Notes: generated by a model from the letters alone, not told the origin. Counted from the first letter of the stretch, positions 1-12,240 are shown. The stretch is 64,000 nucleotides of DNA from Bretschneidera sinensis (GCA_023935145.1 CM043704.1:91964373-92028372); one strand, 5' to 3'. Numbers and translations are program-made.

Positions 1-246
1 TCATAGAGGTCGTATTTAAATTCTATACTAGTGCTTACATACTTTTATATTCTATTATTGGAACATCAAATAACTCAGGTTGAGCTCATTGAGATTGTAT
101 CTGTATTTCCATAGTTGCATATCTTTTTCCTCACAGTAATAGAAGTTGATGCACATTCAGCTTATTTTGCAGCATTTTTGGGTTATATATCCTAGTATGT
201 TGAATTTTTATGCTCAGTTAATCATCTCAATGTCATCTTATTGCAG

Positions 247-3200
247 GCATACCGCCATGAATTATTAGAGGCCTATGAATGTTGCATGAAGTATAAAAGA
301 ACCGGAAAAGATGCTGAACTTACTCAGGTAGTAAAAACTTTGGAGTATATAATGTGTGGTTTTCGTATTTTTGTTCAGTTACTTTTCCACTTATCTTTTG
401 AAGAAAATGGAGTTATCAATGCCAGAAATGTGCCATCTTTTTTGTGTGTTGTGTGCACATTTGTGTGTGTATTTTGATCCAGAAATGGAAAATCAAAAGA
501 GCTAGGTAGGGAGGGAGGGCGGTTGTCATTGTTTTCAATTTGTCTTGTGGGGAGGGAGAGAGAGAGGGTCATCGTTTTCGAATCCTCTAGAAGGAGGGAT
601 TTGGGGGGGGGGGGGTGGAGAATAAGAGAGAGAGAGAGTCATAGTTCTTAAATCAGTTGTGGGGAGGGGAAGAGAAGAGAGGGAAGGAGGGAGGGTCAAT
701 ATTTCCAAATCGTTTATGTGAGGGAGGGAGCGCCCATAGTTTTCAAATTTCCGGGGAGGGGGGTATAGAGAGAGGGCCATAATTTTCAAACTGTTCGTGG
801 GTTGTTTCAGTCAATCCAATTTTTGGTTTACTTAAACTGTGGTTTTCTCATCCATCGTAAGTTGTAAGGAGGGAAGGAGGGTCATAGTTTTTAAATCGAA
901 TGTGGAGTGTTTCAGTTAATCCAGTTTTTGGTTTTACTTAAAGTTTTGTTTGTCCATCTTGGTCATAGTTTTTGAATCATTTGTGGGGTGTCCATTAATC
1001 CAGTTTTTGGTTTACTTGTTTTAACAAAAAGTTTATTTTTTTTGGTTTACTTATACTTTGGTTTGTTCATCCATCCTTGGTTGTAAATCTTTTTTTTGAG
1101 AGAGAGAGAGTAATAGTTTTCAAATTTTCTGTGGGATGTTTCAGTTAATCCACTTTTCTACTTAAACTCTGCTTTTTTCTTCCATCTTTAGTTGTACTCC
1201 ATTCAGTTGCTCTGCAGTTGTGATTTTACTTTCAGACTCTTGTAAAACTGCAGTTTATTCTATGTTGACGTTACTTAAGCATCTTGAGAAACTTTTTGGT
1301 TATCCAGAACGTTTAAAAGTCAAGTAGTAAAAATCTATGAAATAATCAGTCACTCTTTCTATTTGCACTTTTTTATTCTAGATGTATTCGGTTGTATTCA
1401 AAGAAGGTTTCTTTGAGGAAATTTTGGGGACTTGGTTAGATGGGGTATTGTGAAACAACCATTGGAAAGAGGGGGATTAGGCCTCAATTCTCTCTTTTCA
1501 ACAAAGCTCTTTTAGGGAAATGGTTATAGAGATTCATGGTGGAGAGGTGTCATCTTTGGAGATGTGTGATTGTGGCCAAGTTTGGTGTGGAGTCACATGG
1601 GGAGGGGAGGTTATGGAGTCGGAGTTTGAAAATGTATCCGAAAAGGGTGGGATAGGTTTTTTCCTTGGGTTTATTTCTGGTGGGCAAGGGTTCGGCTTTG
1701 GCATGATACTTGGTGTGGAAATTCTCCCTTGAAAATCAAATTTCAATGAGTTTTTGCTCTTGTGCCTGATAAGGAAGCTGCATCTTCTTCTCCAATGAGA
1801 TGGTTTCTTGGGATGCACTTTCTTTTGAAATATCCATGATTGGGAACTTGAGAGCGTTGGGAAGTTTTTTGAGGCTTTGTATGGTACTTGTCTTGTTTTG
1901 TCTAGAGAGGATTTGATTCGTTGGAAGGTTAATCGGGAAAAGAGCTTTGAGGTGAGTTCTTTTTATAATATCCTTTTTGAGGAACTTCCATTGGAATGTT
2001 CCCCCATTTTTCTATGGAAAGACATTTGGGTTGTGCAAGCCCTAAAAATTGTTAGTTTCTTTGCGTTGGATGTTCTTGGGAGAAGATTTAAACTATTGAC
2101 AATTTACAAAGAAGAGGGAAAACACTTGTTTATAGATGCTACATTTGTAAAGAAATGGTCGAGTCTGTTGAGAGTTCTAATTAGGTTTCCTATTATGTGT
2201 CTTAGTAGGTTTCATAGTTTTACTTAGTTTATATCTATCTTATCTCGTTGATGTCTTCTAGTCCTATTAGGTTTGATATTCATAAGTCTATATATAGAAC
2301 TATTGAATTGTATTTAGATAATTAATCAATAATACAAAATTCTTTTAAATTCTTAATTTCAAAATAGTATCAGAGCTCAAGGTTTGGGATCCGGGAGGTG
2401 ATATAAGATAAACATCATTAGTGTGTGTATATATATAGTTTAGAATCTTTTTAGTTTCTGTTTTGTTTTTTTTTGTGCAATTTTTTCGGTACAACCCCGG
2501 TTTTCTTCGTAAAAAAAAAATTATGGATTTGTCACGGCACTGTTCACGGGTACTATTTATGGCACTGTTCATGAGTATTGTTCACGGCATTGTTCGTTAC
2601 CAAGAAGAAGAAGAAAAGTTAGTTAAAAAAGAAGAAGAAGAGTTCCTCACCCCAATGTTGATGTTGTTAACCCGATCTAACCTGTATTGATGTTGTATCC
2701 TCCTAACTCAATGATTGCAGCCCATTCAAGTCAAAGTTAGTAAAAAAAAAAATAAGACAAAAAAGTCAAAGTCTTGTTGATCTGGTGTTCTCGGATCTTG
2801 TCTCGTTAGGTGATACCGACGTGGTGACCTAACTGTTTTTCGTGAGTGTAGAGCCTCGACATTTTGTCATGGGTTATTGTAATTTATGGGTTTGAGTTTA
2901 TTTGTTTAAATGAAGTAATTGGTCTAAAAATATATATATAAATTTTATTTACATCACTCTCACCGGGGTGGTTTTCTTTCATTGGAAATCTATTAACAAC
3001 TAACAAAACAAGGGATTTCGTTTTTTTATTATATTCTAATTACTTTCTATTTCTTTTTTATATTCTTTTCTTCGTATTCAACAGTCACAATCATATTGAC
3101 AATAGTGTATCGATCAAATATAATTTGATCGTAGATAAATAGATCTATTTATCCCCTATCCATAGGTTTGGTGTTTTACTTCATTCAAATGATAGGTTCT

Positions 3201-6200
3201 TTGGCTTTGCTGTGATACAAGAAATTGTTTTGTTGTGATACAAGCAGTCTTTTTGTTTATTGATAGTGAAAATAAATGGATAAATAACTTACGAATGATT
3301 GGATGAGGTTTGTTATTGTTATGGGTTTCTTTGTAACAAGTTGGTGCATGTGTATGCTCCAATTTGAGGGAGAGTGTTAAGAGTCCTAATTAGGTTTCCT
3401 ATTATCTGTGCTAGTAGGTTTCTTAATCTTAGTTTATGTCTATCTTATCTCATTGATGTCTCCTAGTCCTATTAGGTTTGATATTCATCAGTTTATATAT
3501 AGGACTATTGAATTGAATTCAGATAATCAATCAATAATACAAAATTCTTTTAAATTCTTAATTTCAAGAGAGTCCATGTCATCTTTTGTGAGTGCTATTT
3601 GGCTAGAAGCTTATGGGAGATGATATATTATGTTATGGCTATTTCTTGGGTGTCAACCGGCTCCGCGAATGATGAACTTTGGGTTTGGAATGGCTTACAT
3701 TCCCCTATCTATTTTTTGGCATGTGTGAAACGAGAGAAATAGGAGGGCTTTTAACAATGAAGAGAGGTCTTTCGAAGCGATTCGTGATAGTTGGCTCAAC
3801 AAAGATATTGGTTTTGAGGTAAACTTTTTGTAAATGGAGGACCTTATAGGGATTATTGAGTTTCTTTCTTGTAGTGTACTTGGGTTGTGCCCCCTTGTGC
3901 TTTTCTTATAAAAAAAAATTCCTACTTGTAAATGGAGGACCTTATAGGGATTATTGACTTTCTTTCTTGTAGTGTACTTGGGTTGTGCCCCCTTGTGCTT
4001 TTCTTATAAAAAAAAATATCTACAACCGCAACCATTTTATGTGTGTTTCCCCCACACAATATATTTTGATTCCCACCTTTGCTTTGGTTTTCTGTTCTAG
4101 AAATCTTTGATTGAATCACAGGTTTCAGGAGTTCTTGCTTATGTTACTTTCCCCCTCTATCCCATACAAATTGTCTGCAACTAGAAGACAAACTCATCTG
4201 GAAATTGTTTTAAATACTTCCAGACACAATTGTTTCACATTGTTTTCTTACTTTACATAGAATATTCATCAAGTCTTTGCACAAACTATGAAATTTGTTT
4301 TGTGGAAACTTCTGTCAGGTGACAGATAAACCTTAGATGTTCGCTTTTGTATTATGCTTAATATTTTTATACTTTTAATATGCGAAGGAAAAGCTGAAAA
4401 GAATATATAGACTACTTTTGTGAAATACAGTAGTATTATACACGTGATATTCTGTCTATATGTGTATGCAAGCATGTGTAGCCCGTCGCAATTCAATGGG
4501 TTTTACACATGTTTATGCTTCAAGACTGACCATATGTTTGCCAATGAGGCTTTGGTTCGGTGGTAAAAAGATCAAAACAGAGGTTGTGGGACCACAAGGT
4601 CCCCGATTCGACTCCCACTGATGTGTGGGTTGTTTGTTCAATTTATATATTGGTTATTTCTCCCACTTTAGGTGGGTAAGATGGTAGTATTGTGGACTGG
4701 ATTATGTGATGGTAATGTAGGCCTATACTGTGATCAAATCAATCATCATACTTGTATGTAGAATCATTTCATTAAAAAAAAATACTGGCAGGGCACCATC
4801 TTTAGCATATTAATGGTTCAACTGTTCAGTTTGATCAATCATTGTACTTGGTACTTGTATATAGAATCGCTTCATTAAAAAAACACTGGCAGGGCACCAT
4901 TTTTAGCATAGTAATGGTTCAACTGTTCAGTTTTCCCTGTATATTGTCAAACCCTGGTGCTAATGTTTTCGACTATGTCTTAATTAGGCATGGGATCTCT
5001 ATTATCATGTTTTTAGAAGGATCGACAAACAGCTTCAGAGTCTTACTACCCTGGACTTGCAGGTAAGAGAGATCTCTTTATGTTGTTTTCTGACTCATCA
5101 TAATGATGCCACTAACTTTCTCTATATTCAAAACTAGTCTGTTTCTCCTGAGTTGTTGGAATGCCGAAATTTGGAGCTTGCTGTTCCTGGAACGTATCGT
5201 GCAGGTAGAACATTGAACTTATTGTTTCACAGGCATATTTTTCTTGTAATCTGATTTGCCTCTTTAAAATCTATATCCATTTTTAAATTGCAGAAGCGTC
5301 TGTCGTGACAATAGCATCATTTGCGCACCAGCTTGTTGTTATAACATCTAAACAGCGACCTCGAAAATTGACAATTCATGGGAGTGATGGTGAAGATTAT
5401 GCCTTCTTGCTGAAGGGACATGAAGATCTACGCCAAGATGAACGTGTTATGCAGGTTTTCTCTCTTATTTTACTTCATCCTTCTTTTGTACTGTACCGTA
5501 CTGGTGATCATTCATTAACAGACCTAAAATTGAATTAATACAAAAAGATATTCGAGTTTTTGAACTTCTATTTCTTATATTGATTTTATTCATTGTTTCA
5601 CCTTAAAAAATAACTAATATCCCTAAATGTTCACATTCTGTGGCAGCTTTTTGGTTTGGTCAACACTCTGCTAGAGAATTCTAGAAAAACCGCAGAAAAG
5701 GATCTGTCTATCCAACGATATTCTGTAATTCCACTATCTCCAAACAGCGGGCTAATTGGATGGGTCCCAAATTGTGACACCCTACACCAACTCATTCGAG
5801 AGTACAGGGATGCTAGAAAGGTTTGTTGACATTAATTAAATGTTTCTTGTAGTCACTGAGAAAGTCCATATTTTCTAGTTTGCGTGCATGCATGGTTTAC
5901 TGTGTGCCTGGAGATTAGTGGTGTCTATATTCGTTATGTCTTGCGAATGCTTCATGGTTTCAGATCACTTTAAATCAAGAGCATAAATATATGCTAAGTT
6001 TTGCTCCGGACTATGACCATTTACCACTCATAGCCAAAGTGGAAGTATTTGAGTATGCTCTACAAAATACTGAGGGAAATGATCTGGCCAGGGTATGCAT
6101 TCTTCCCGAACTCTGACGGCAAATTCTTGTCTGTATCCCTTGTATATAATCTGAAGGTGTGAATATTTGCTTATTCTTAGGTTCTTTGGTTAAAAAGTCG

Positions 6201-9200
6201 CACTTCTGAGGTATGGCTAGAGAGGAGGACAAATTATACTAGAAGTTTAGCAGTCATGAGCATGGTATGTGGTTACATTGTATTACCATTGACAACTTTT
6301 CCTTGAAGTAGCGTAGAGTCCAGGACTATATGAAACATACAATTACAATTACGCTTACAATCCTGGACAACTTGATTTTAATCTTTGCGACCTTAACAGA
6401 AATTATTCCCCCCCCCCCCCCCAAAAAAAAAATATCTTATTTGTGTAGAATCATATGATTGTTGCAACTTTATGTTGCTTAAAAAAATTTTACAAAAAAG
6501 GAGAAACAGGGCCTATAGATCATCAAACACATCTAATGCATTATTTATTTGTTATTGTTACACATGTATTTTAATTTTTCCATTCGCAAAATGATTAAAA
6601 AAGATTAGAAAGTAAAAACAAAAGAGAATAGATAATATTAATAATATAATCACGTCTCATTTTTATGTGGGGCCTACAAGAATGATGCAATCCTATATAT
6701 CCTCCAGTTCTCTAGGCTCGCTCTCTTAGTGGTGGCTGATCTCCCTGCAGATATAGTTCTGCAGGATCTTAGCCGAACCCGTTGGTAAACTGGGTTATCT
6801 TGGGAGATAGAGTCCCATTTAAGTTCTCTGTGGTGAGAATTGGATAAGGCTATCCATTTGATGATCTTTCACTAAAATATAAAGTAATTATGGGTTTGAT
6901 CTTTGGGATAAATTTAACTTAGTCGGTTGACGGCTGACGCTTGGACAGCCACTACAACTTGGGTTGAGTGGGATGAGTAAGTTCAAGTAAAGAAAGGCAA
7001 GGTGCATGTCTAATTACCAAGTAGGGAGGGAGGGATTGGTTACACTGAGGGAACTGCACCATGGCTCTTGATAGTGGCTGAACGCAGTAAAGCTATGGGT
7101 CTGCAGTATCTTAGCTGAACACGTGGCAAATCTGGTTATCTTGGGAGAGAGAGTTCCATTTATGAAGTTCTATGTGAATGAGAGTTGGGTAAGGCTATCC
7201 ATTTGGTGATCTTCACTAAAATATGAAGTGATTATGGGTTTGATCTTTGAGCTAATTTGGGCTTAAGTCAGTTGATGCTTGGACAGCCACTTGTGTAGGG
7301 TGGGGTGAATAAGTTCCAACAAAAAATGCATGTCTAATTACCAAGTGTTCATTTCTCCAGTCCACCAAAAGAAAAATACTTCTTTAATAAGTACCCCTGA
7401 AGAATCAATTTATTTATTTATTTTTAGGGATTTTAATTATATTATTTACCAATTTTTTTTACAATTTCTATTAGTTTTAATTAATTATTTCTATTTTTTA
7501 AAATATAAAAAATTGATACTTGAGAAGCTTACACCTCAATGCTTTGGGGCTTACGAGTTGTGTCACTGGAGTTAAATATACGCTGATTTCTAAGGTCAAC
7601 AGTCAAATTACCTGATGATGACATAAATTTATAGAGTTTTTAGCTTGTAAATGATTTTGTAATTGGGTTTGGACCCTCTTGGTGTATTTAGTGAATATAA
7701 GTTTTATTATTAAAAAAGCTTCATTCAGGGTTACTTATCAGAAAAAGAAAAAAAATCATTCAAGGTGTGAATGATATGAGTGTAGGCCCAACATATTTAT
7801 GAGAACTATACTAAATATTTAGGATTTTAGTGCCACCCCCCCCCCCCCCCTCCTTCCCTTTTGGGTCCTATGAAAACTCTATACAACAGGGAATAGCGAC
7901 ACCATCCCTAACCCCCCACCATCGCCTTCCCTTGTACAACCACCTAAAGACTATCAGTTAATATAGAAATTGTGGTTTGTTTGGTATCAATGCATCAGGA
8001 TGTCTCTAAAGATTTTCGTCTTTACTTATCGTGTTTTGAATTTGAAATATTGATTTAAGCTGGGAGATGCTGCTTTTCTTTCAGGTTGGTTATCTTCTTG
8101 GCTTAGGTGATCGACACCCAAGTAATCTTATGCTCCACCGCTACAGGTACATTTAGTTTGAAGAAAGCGTGTAAATGTATTGAGTTTTAAGTATTTCATA
8201 ACCATTATGTTGTTTCCCAGTGGGAAGATCCTGCACATTGATTTTGGAGACTGTTTTGAAGCTTCAATGAACCGGGAAAAGTTCCCTGAAAAGGTATGTT
8301 CGCAGCAGTTAACTGGAATTGACATCCCAACATTTTATGGCTTGCTGAGCAAAATACAGATATGTTGAGATTCTTCTGTTGGTATCCTTGATGTAGGTTC
8401 CGTTCCGCCTGACTAGAATGCTTGTGAAAGCCATGGAGGTTAGTGGTATCGAGGGAAACTTCCTTTCAACATGCGAAAATGTGATGCAAGTTCTCCGAAC
8501 AAATAAGGATAGTGTAATGGCTATGATGGAGGTATGGGATGTTGGGCACCTGAATCACTTTTTCCTGTTTCTGCTTCAGTAAGATTCATCACTAGGGTAT
8601 TGTTAATTGAATGTTTAGAGCAATATATACTTATAAAAAATGTTTAGAGCAATATATGCAAGTTAATTGGAGCAGTAACTGTACAGGTTTTAATATTTTA
8701 TCACAAATGTAGTAATTCTGTCCATGAAACCCCATTCCCCCCCCCCCCTTCCCCCCCTCCCTTTCCATCTCTCTCCCTCAGGAATAAAAAAATTATAGGA
8801 GCTTTCCCAGTTAGCCTGGTGTGCCTACTGCCTTCACCAACATCAAAACCATAAGTTGAGTTTCATTATTAAGAGATCGAGAGGGCTATGGCCTTAATTT
8901 GGCTGGTCTAGTTAATTACTTAAAAAGGAAGAAAAAAGATTGATTGGTCTAGTTACTATAAAGAAAATAGTTAATCCTGTTATTTCAAATAATACAACAG
9001 AGGAAGTGATTTTTTGTTCTGTTTTCAGGCCTTTGTTCATGATCCTCTCATTAATTGGCGTCTTTTCAATTTCAATGAAGTCCCGCAAATGTCAATGCTT
9101 ACAGGCTCTCATGTCACTCCTGTTGTGAATGCTGAAGAATCTGCTCCAAATAGAGAGCTTCCTCAACCTCAAAGGGGTGCTCGTGAAAGGGAACTTCTAC

Positions 9201-10367
9201 AGGTTTATTATATTATCCTGATCATTGATCATTTTCAACGATACTATAATATATTATTCTAAGTTTCCAATTTGGGTCTATGTAGGCTGTTAATCAACTC
9301 GGTGATGCTAATGAGGTTTTGAATGAGCGTGCTGTGGTTGTCATGGCTCGAATGAGTAACAAACTCACAGGACGTGATTTTTCCTCGTCTTCGATATCCA
9401 CAGGTTCTATGCAACATGCAGTGGACCACAGCACCTTGATTTCTGGGGACACTCGTGAAGTCGAACATGGTTTATCTGTTAAACTCCAAGTTCAAAAGTT
9501 AATTATCCAAGCTTCATCGCATGAAAATTTGTGCCAAAATTATGTCGGGTATGATGTTGCAACTTTGCCTCTTATATATAGAATACACACACACACACAA
9601 TATACACCAAAATACATTATACATGCTTGTGTGTTTTCATATGCATATAACTCATGTATGTCTGAAAATGATAGGTTGTTGTCATGATTTATCCAATTTC
9701 TTTCTTGTTATTTGTTGAATGCCAGAATTTTGCTGCTTTGGATGTCAAATTTGGAAGAAAAAAGAAACAGTGGTATAATGTTTAGTAGGGGTCATTTAAA
9801 ATTTGTCTTAGGTATTTCATTTCTTAATGCAGTAAATATATTACATCCATACTTAACCCTTACAAGATCGTCATTAACAAAACAATCAAGCATTTAATTT
9901 CTACAATGCTACCTCAAGCAACGGAGGAATATGCCCCAAGTTTCTTTTCATAATATTTACACAAGGGGTAAGTCTCGAAATGCATACGAGTGCACCTCTC
10001 GTAGACAAATACCGACTCAGTCCGCTCCTACTGCCCGATCTTGGCAAGAAACTCTTGCGCATAAGCATTGAAATCCTCATCACCGCTTACTTAACTCACC
10101 TTAGATGACGGCTCTGGGTATCACTGTACTTATAAAAAAAAATGAATGATTGCTCAAGTATAGAGAATGGCCTAAAACCAGTTAAGACTAAGATTCCAGC
10201 TGAGACAGCAGTTAACATGCCCAGTTTTACCAGTTTGATTTTTGGGTGCTTTTAGCTGTAGTCCTGTGTGTGTCTGTGTGTGTACACACACATATATACA
10301 CTTAAGGAGTAATTTTGGCTATTAATTACTATTTTCCCTTTGTTTCAGGTGGTGTCCTTTCTGGTGA
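247..10367 (+). CDS. TOR: Serine/threonine-protein kinase TOR, C-terminal part (5' end outside window)
   Basis: TOR is the catalytic subunit of the TORC1 growth-control kinase. Thirteen exons are in the window: 247-327, 4988-5062, 5138-5204, 5294-5454, 5647-5820, 5964-6092, 6181-6264, 8085-8146, 8221-8293, 8397-8531, 9029-9202, 9286-9548 and 10349-10367. All borders are GT-AG and the frame is kept, giving 498 codons plus TGA. The first two exons carry the FKBP12-rapamycin-binding helix bundle (ELLEAYECC, then [11 protein letters not shown]). Next comes the PI3K-like kinase domain, with catalytic loop [12 protein letters not shown] and metal motif HIDFGD. The protein ends in an intact FATC domain closing with CQNYVGWCPFW, of which the last residues come from a 19-nt terminal exon. 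The segment between kinase and FATC (after VNAEESAPN) looks variable. The family match is certain. The N-terminal HEAT and FAT regions lie upstream of the window. Confidence 0.97.
490..1200 (+). repeat. Decayed G-rich tandem repeat in TOR intron
   Basis: A degenerate tandem array. From 500 to 780 the units run from a GGGAGGGAGG-type purine stretch into a short 'catagtttncaaat' core. From about 790 to 1200 the units are longer and carry 'tttcagttaatccagttttt' and 'ggtttacttaaact' segments. Runs of three or more G are frequent on the transcribed (+) strand, including a run of about 13 G near 604-616. No protein coding is seen. Confidence 0.7.
2166..2361 (+). repeat. Left LTR of nested copia-like element
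   Basis: Begins TGTTGAGAGTTCTAATTAGG and ends TTTCA. It is matched along its length by 3375-3566, with scattered substitutions and small indels. Confidence 0.8.
3375..3566 (+). repeat. Right LTR of nested copia-like element
   Basis: Begins TGTTAAGAGTCCTAATTAGG and ends TTTCA. It is preceded by the purine tract 'gagggagag'. The divergence from the left LTR (several percent by eye) means the insertion is old. Confidence 0.8.
3828..4018 (+). repeat. Tandem duplication of the LINE 3' tail (98-bp period)
   Basis: The stretch from 'ttgtaaatggaggacc' to the terminal A run at 3828-3925 is repeated at 3926-4018 with almost no change. Both copies end in 'gcttttcttat' followed by an A-run, so the LINE appears to have two consecutive 3' ends. 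Confidence 0.85.
4549..4735 (+). mobile_element. tRNA-derived SINE, sense orientation in TOR intron
   Basis: A tRNA-like head has an A-box-like 'tggttcggtgg' near 4553-4563 and, about 40 bases later, a B-box-like 'gattcgactcc'. It is followed by an unrelated body with 'tctcccactttaggtggg'. The spacing fits RNA polymerase III internal promoters of plant SINEs. It is not a functional tRNA: no acceptor stem closes. The right end is uncertain because a tandem duplication follows directly. Confidence 0.6.
4739..4933 (+). repeat. Tandem duplication, about 95 bp per copy, in TOR intron
   Basis: Copy 1 (about 4739-4833) and copy 2 (about 4834-4933) both read 'tcaatcat..tacttg', then 'cattaaaaaaa', then 'actggcagggcaccat', then 'aatggttcaactgttcagtt'. 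Copy 2 has a few substitutions and a short insertion. The second copy ends only about 55 bases before the exon at 4988. Confidence 0.85.
6731..7347 (+). repeat. Tandem segmental duplication (about 290 bp x 2) in TOR intron
   Basis: Copy 1 (about 6731-7023) and copy 2 (about 7072-7347) share ordered blocks: 'ctgcag.atctTagc', 'tgggttatcttgggaga', 'aaggctatccattt', 'ttatgggtttgatctttg', 'cttggacagccac' and 'gcatgtctaattaccaagt'. Divergence is roughly 10-20 percent. The intron is 6265-8084. It also holds homopolymeric C runs near 6407 and 7838. No coding signal is seen. Confidence 0.85.
9549..10348 (+). other. Last TOR intron, containing an unclassified GC-richer block
   Basis: The intron separates the main FATC exon from the 19-nt terminal exon. 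It holds a CA-type microsatellite near 9585-9600. From about 9900 to 10130 there is a block of distinctly higher GC content that stops at an A run ('tacttataaaaaaaaa'), as retroposed sequence often does. I cannot assign that block to a family. Confidence 0.5.
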
Positions 10368-11224
10368 GCCGCGGACCACCACATATTGTATGTATCATGT
10401 ATATAACTGATTTGAGTAGTGACTCACTTTCAGCTTAGGTCTTCTCATTGTAATTTATGTATATATACACGCTCTTCTCGATTTTTCTCTTGTTTTTTGT
10501 TTTTTTGGTTGTAACTGTTTGTTCTTTCTTGCTCCCTTTGCCATGTATAGATTCACTCTCAATAAAATATTGTATTTTTTCTTGCGAGTGTTGCCTAGAA
10601 TAACAGTTGCACTCACGGTTTTACTAACCATCCAATGTTCCCTACACCACTACATGGTAGTTATAACTGCTGTGCGATTTGTTGGATTCCGTTGTATTCT
10701 TCACATAACATTGTTTTATTTGGTGATAAAATTGTGTCCAATCAAAATAATTGAAAAGCTAAGATAAATTTAACTCGAGTTTAAAGTTTCTTATTAAAAT
10801 TAAAGGGTTAATATTGATGATCAAGAAAAATAACGGTGTTTGATTTAGTACAAAAATTCTATTTAATCAGCGATGGCCTTGCGTGTGTGATGTTGAATAT
10901 CTAGGGGGGAAGGGGCCTGTGAAGTGAATTATATGATGTCAGTGCTGTTTTATTTTAGAAATTTTATTGCAACGTTGTCCTTCAGGGCCATATTTTGTTT
11001 TAAATAGAATTGTCGTGGATGAGAGGTTTGGTTAATTTGGTGTAAATGTTTTGTAATCGAAAGATTTTTTAACTGAAACCCGTTGAATTTTCTTGAAAAC
11101 CAATCATCAATCAAGATTTTGAGGTCGGTTCAGTTAATAATTCGGTTGACCTTACAAAATATAAAATCCTTAGCAGGAATTATTAGTCGCAGAATATGAG
11201 ATTTTAGAGCAAAATCAAGCTAAA
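10368..11224. other. TOR 3' flank and spacer
   Basis: AT-rich sequence with the likely TOR 3' UTR at its left end. No open frame with family resemblance and no clear repeat border were seen. Confidence 0.5.
10561..10566 (+). promoter_or_regulatory. Candidate poly(A) signal of TOR
   Basis: AATAAA lies about 195 bases after the TOR stop codon, in a T-rich 3' flank. It is the first canonical hexamer after the stop that I noticed. The position suits a plant 3' UTR, but transcript data would be needed to fix the true end. Confidence 0.4.
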
Positions 11225-12240
11225 CGTTATCTACTTGTGATCAGATGTACTCTTCCAATCATTGCTCTACTGCAATTTCGAACCTGATTCTACCATCACC
11301 GCTCAATCGCCCTGCTACCAACAGCTTTAGCCCATAGTAAATGGCCCATAACTTAACCGATAAAACGGAAGTAACACCCACCCTAGCTGTGACACCCCAA
11401 CACCCAAACACATACATACTCTCCCTGCAGAATATTGGGAGGCAAAAGTGCTCCAAAAGATCAATCCTCCATTGCCCCTCTGCACCATACTCCAATTTAT
11501 CCACTTCTTCCTCAGCCACGGGCTCTAACGCCAGCTCATCCTTCCAAAACAGGGTTTCATGACCATTACTAATTCTCACACGAACCCCCTTAGCCAAGAT
11601 CCCACTGGCACGCAGGATCGACCCTCACACATGGGAACTACATCTTCTCACCGAACACTGCATAAAAGGCGAACAAGCAACTACTTGGCCATCAGGCCGT
11701 TAGCCCACAAACCATTATTTCCCATCATAATTTGGCAGCCAAGTTTGGCAAGAAGAAACAAATTTGTTTTCCTAGCTTCTTTGATGTTAACCCCACCCTG
11801 CAAGATCAATTTCATTACAGAGTCATCGGGACTTTAGTAATTGGCATCGTGTACGCTGGAATAGTGTAAGTGACTGACTGAACAATGGTGGCTCTTCCTC
11901 CAAAGGAAAGATGCCCAATTTTCGACCCAGAAAAGGGCTTCTTAATTTTCTCAGGTAGAGATTCATAAATTCTTTTAGAAACCCTTCAATTCAAGATCTG
12001 GACGCACGCCAAGATACCAACCCATACCGCAAGTAACAGAAATATTACTGACTGCATGCACGAAGTACTAACCTAGCGGGCAATATTTGGGGAAATGAAC
12101 ATTCGAGATTTGTCCACACTAACTCATCACACGTCTATTGATTATGTGTGATAACTCTTCAAGACAAATCACAAACAAAATACAGGGAGTTCTGAAACCA
12201 GAACAGTTACTGAAAGCAACTCTTGCAACACTAAACCCTT
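11225..12240 (-). mobile_element. LINE (non-LTR retrotransposon) relic, antisense
   Basis: Read on the minus strand from 12240 down, several broken frames follow the order of plant LINE ORF2. 'KIGHLSFGGRATIVQSVTYTI' lies near 11930-11860, with 'PLGGRxTLVxSVxxSIP' as the usual form. 'GGVNIKEARKTNLFLLAKLG' lies near 11800-11740. 'VRVRISNGHETLFWKDELAL' follows near 11590-11530, and an RNase-H-like 'LWAIYYGLKLLVAG' near 11350-11310. Stops and frame changes show that it is dead. It lies between the 3' ends of TOR and ITPK. Confidence 0.8.

Larger units (their letters stand above)
2166..3566 (+). mobile_element. Short non-autonomous copia-like LTR retrotransposon nested in the LINE
   Basis: Two similar terminal repeats (2166-2361 and 3375-3566) flank about 1 kb of internal DNA without a recognisable gag or pol frame. 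Just inside the left LTR is 'gtatcagagctc', the usual copia primer-binding site for initiator tRNA-Met. Just before the right LTR is a purine tract, preceded by 'atgtgtatgctccaatttgaggg', which resembles the conserved end of copia pol. GAGTC at 2161-2165 recurs at 3570-3574, consistent with a 5-bp target duplication offset by three bases from the canonical CA end. Removing the element restores the LINE. Confidence 0.8.
1385..4018 (+). mobile_element. LINE (non-LTR retrotransposon) 3' relic, split by an LTR element
   Basis: Frames with several stops resemble the C-terminal part of plant LINE ORF2. '[12 protein letters not shown]' lies near 1456-1490. At 1925-2160 comes the zinc-binding reverse-transcriptase tail ([19 protein letters not shown], then [21 protein letters not shown]). 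The homology resumes after 3570 with 'RSLWDMIYYVMA'-like and 'RERNRR'-like remnants. It finishes in a tail ending in 'gcttttcttat' and an A run, typical of plant LINEs. The gap 2166-3566 is a nested LTR element. The copy is dead and sits in a TOR intron in sense orientation. Confidence 0.75.

Noticed and set aside
535..789. Pro/Ser-rich 84-codon minus frame
   Set aside because: Lies in the degenerate G-rich repeat of a TOR intron and has no homology.
9319..9687. 122-codon plus frame starting MNERAVVV
   Set aside because: It is the FATC-proximal TOR exon read into the following intron, not a separate gene.
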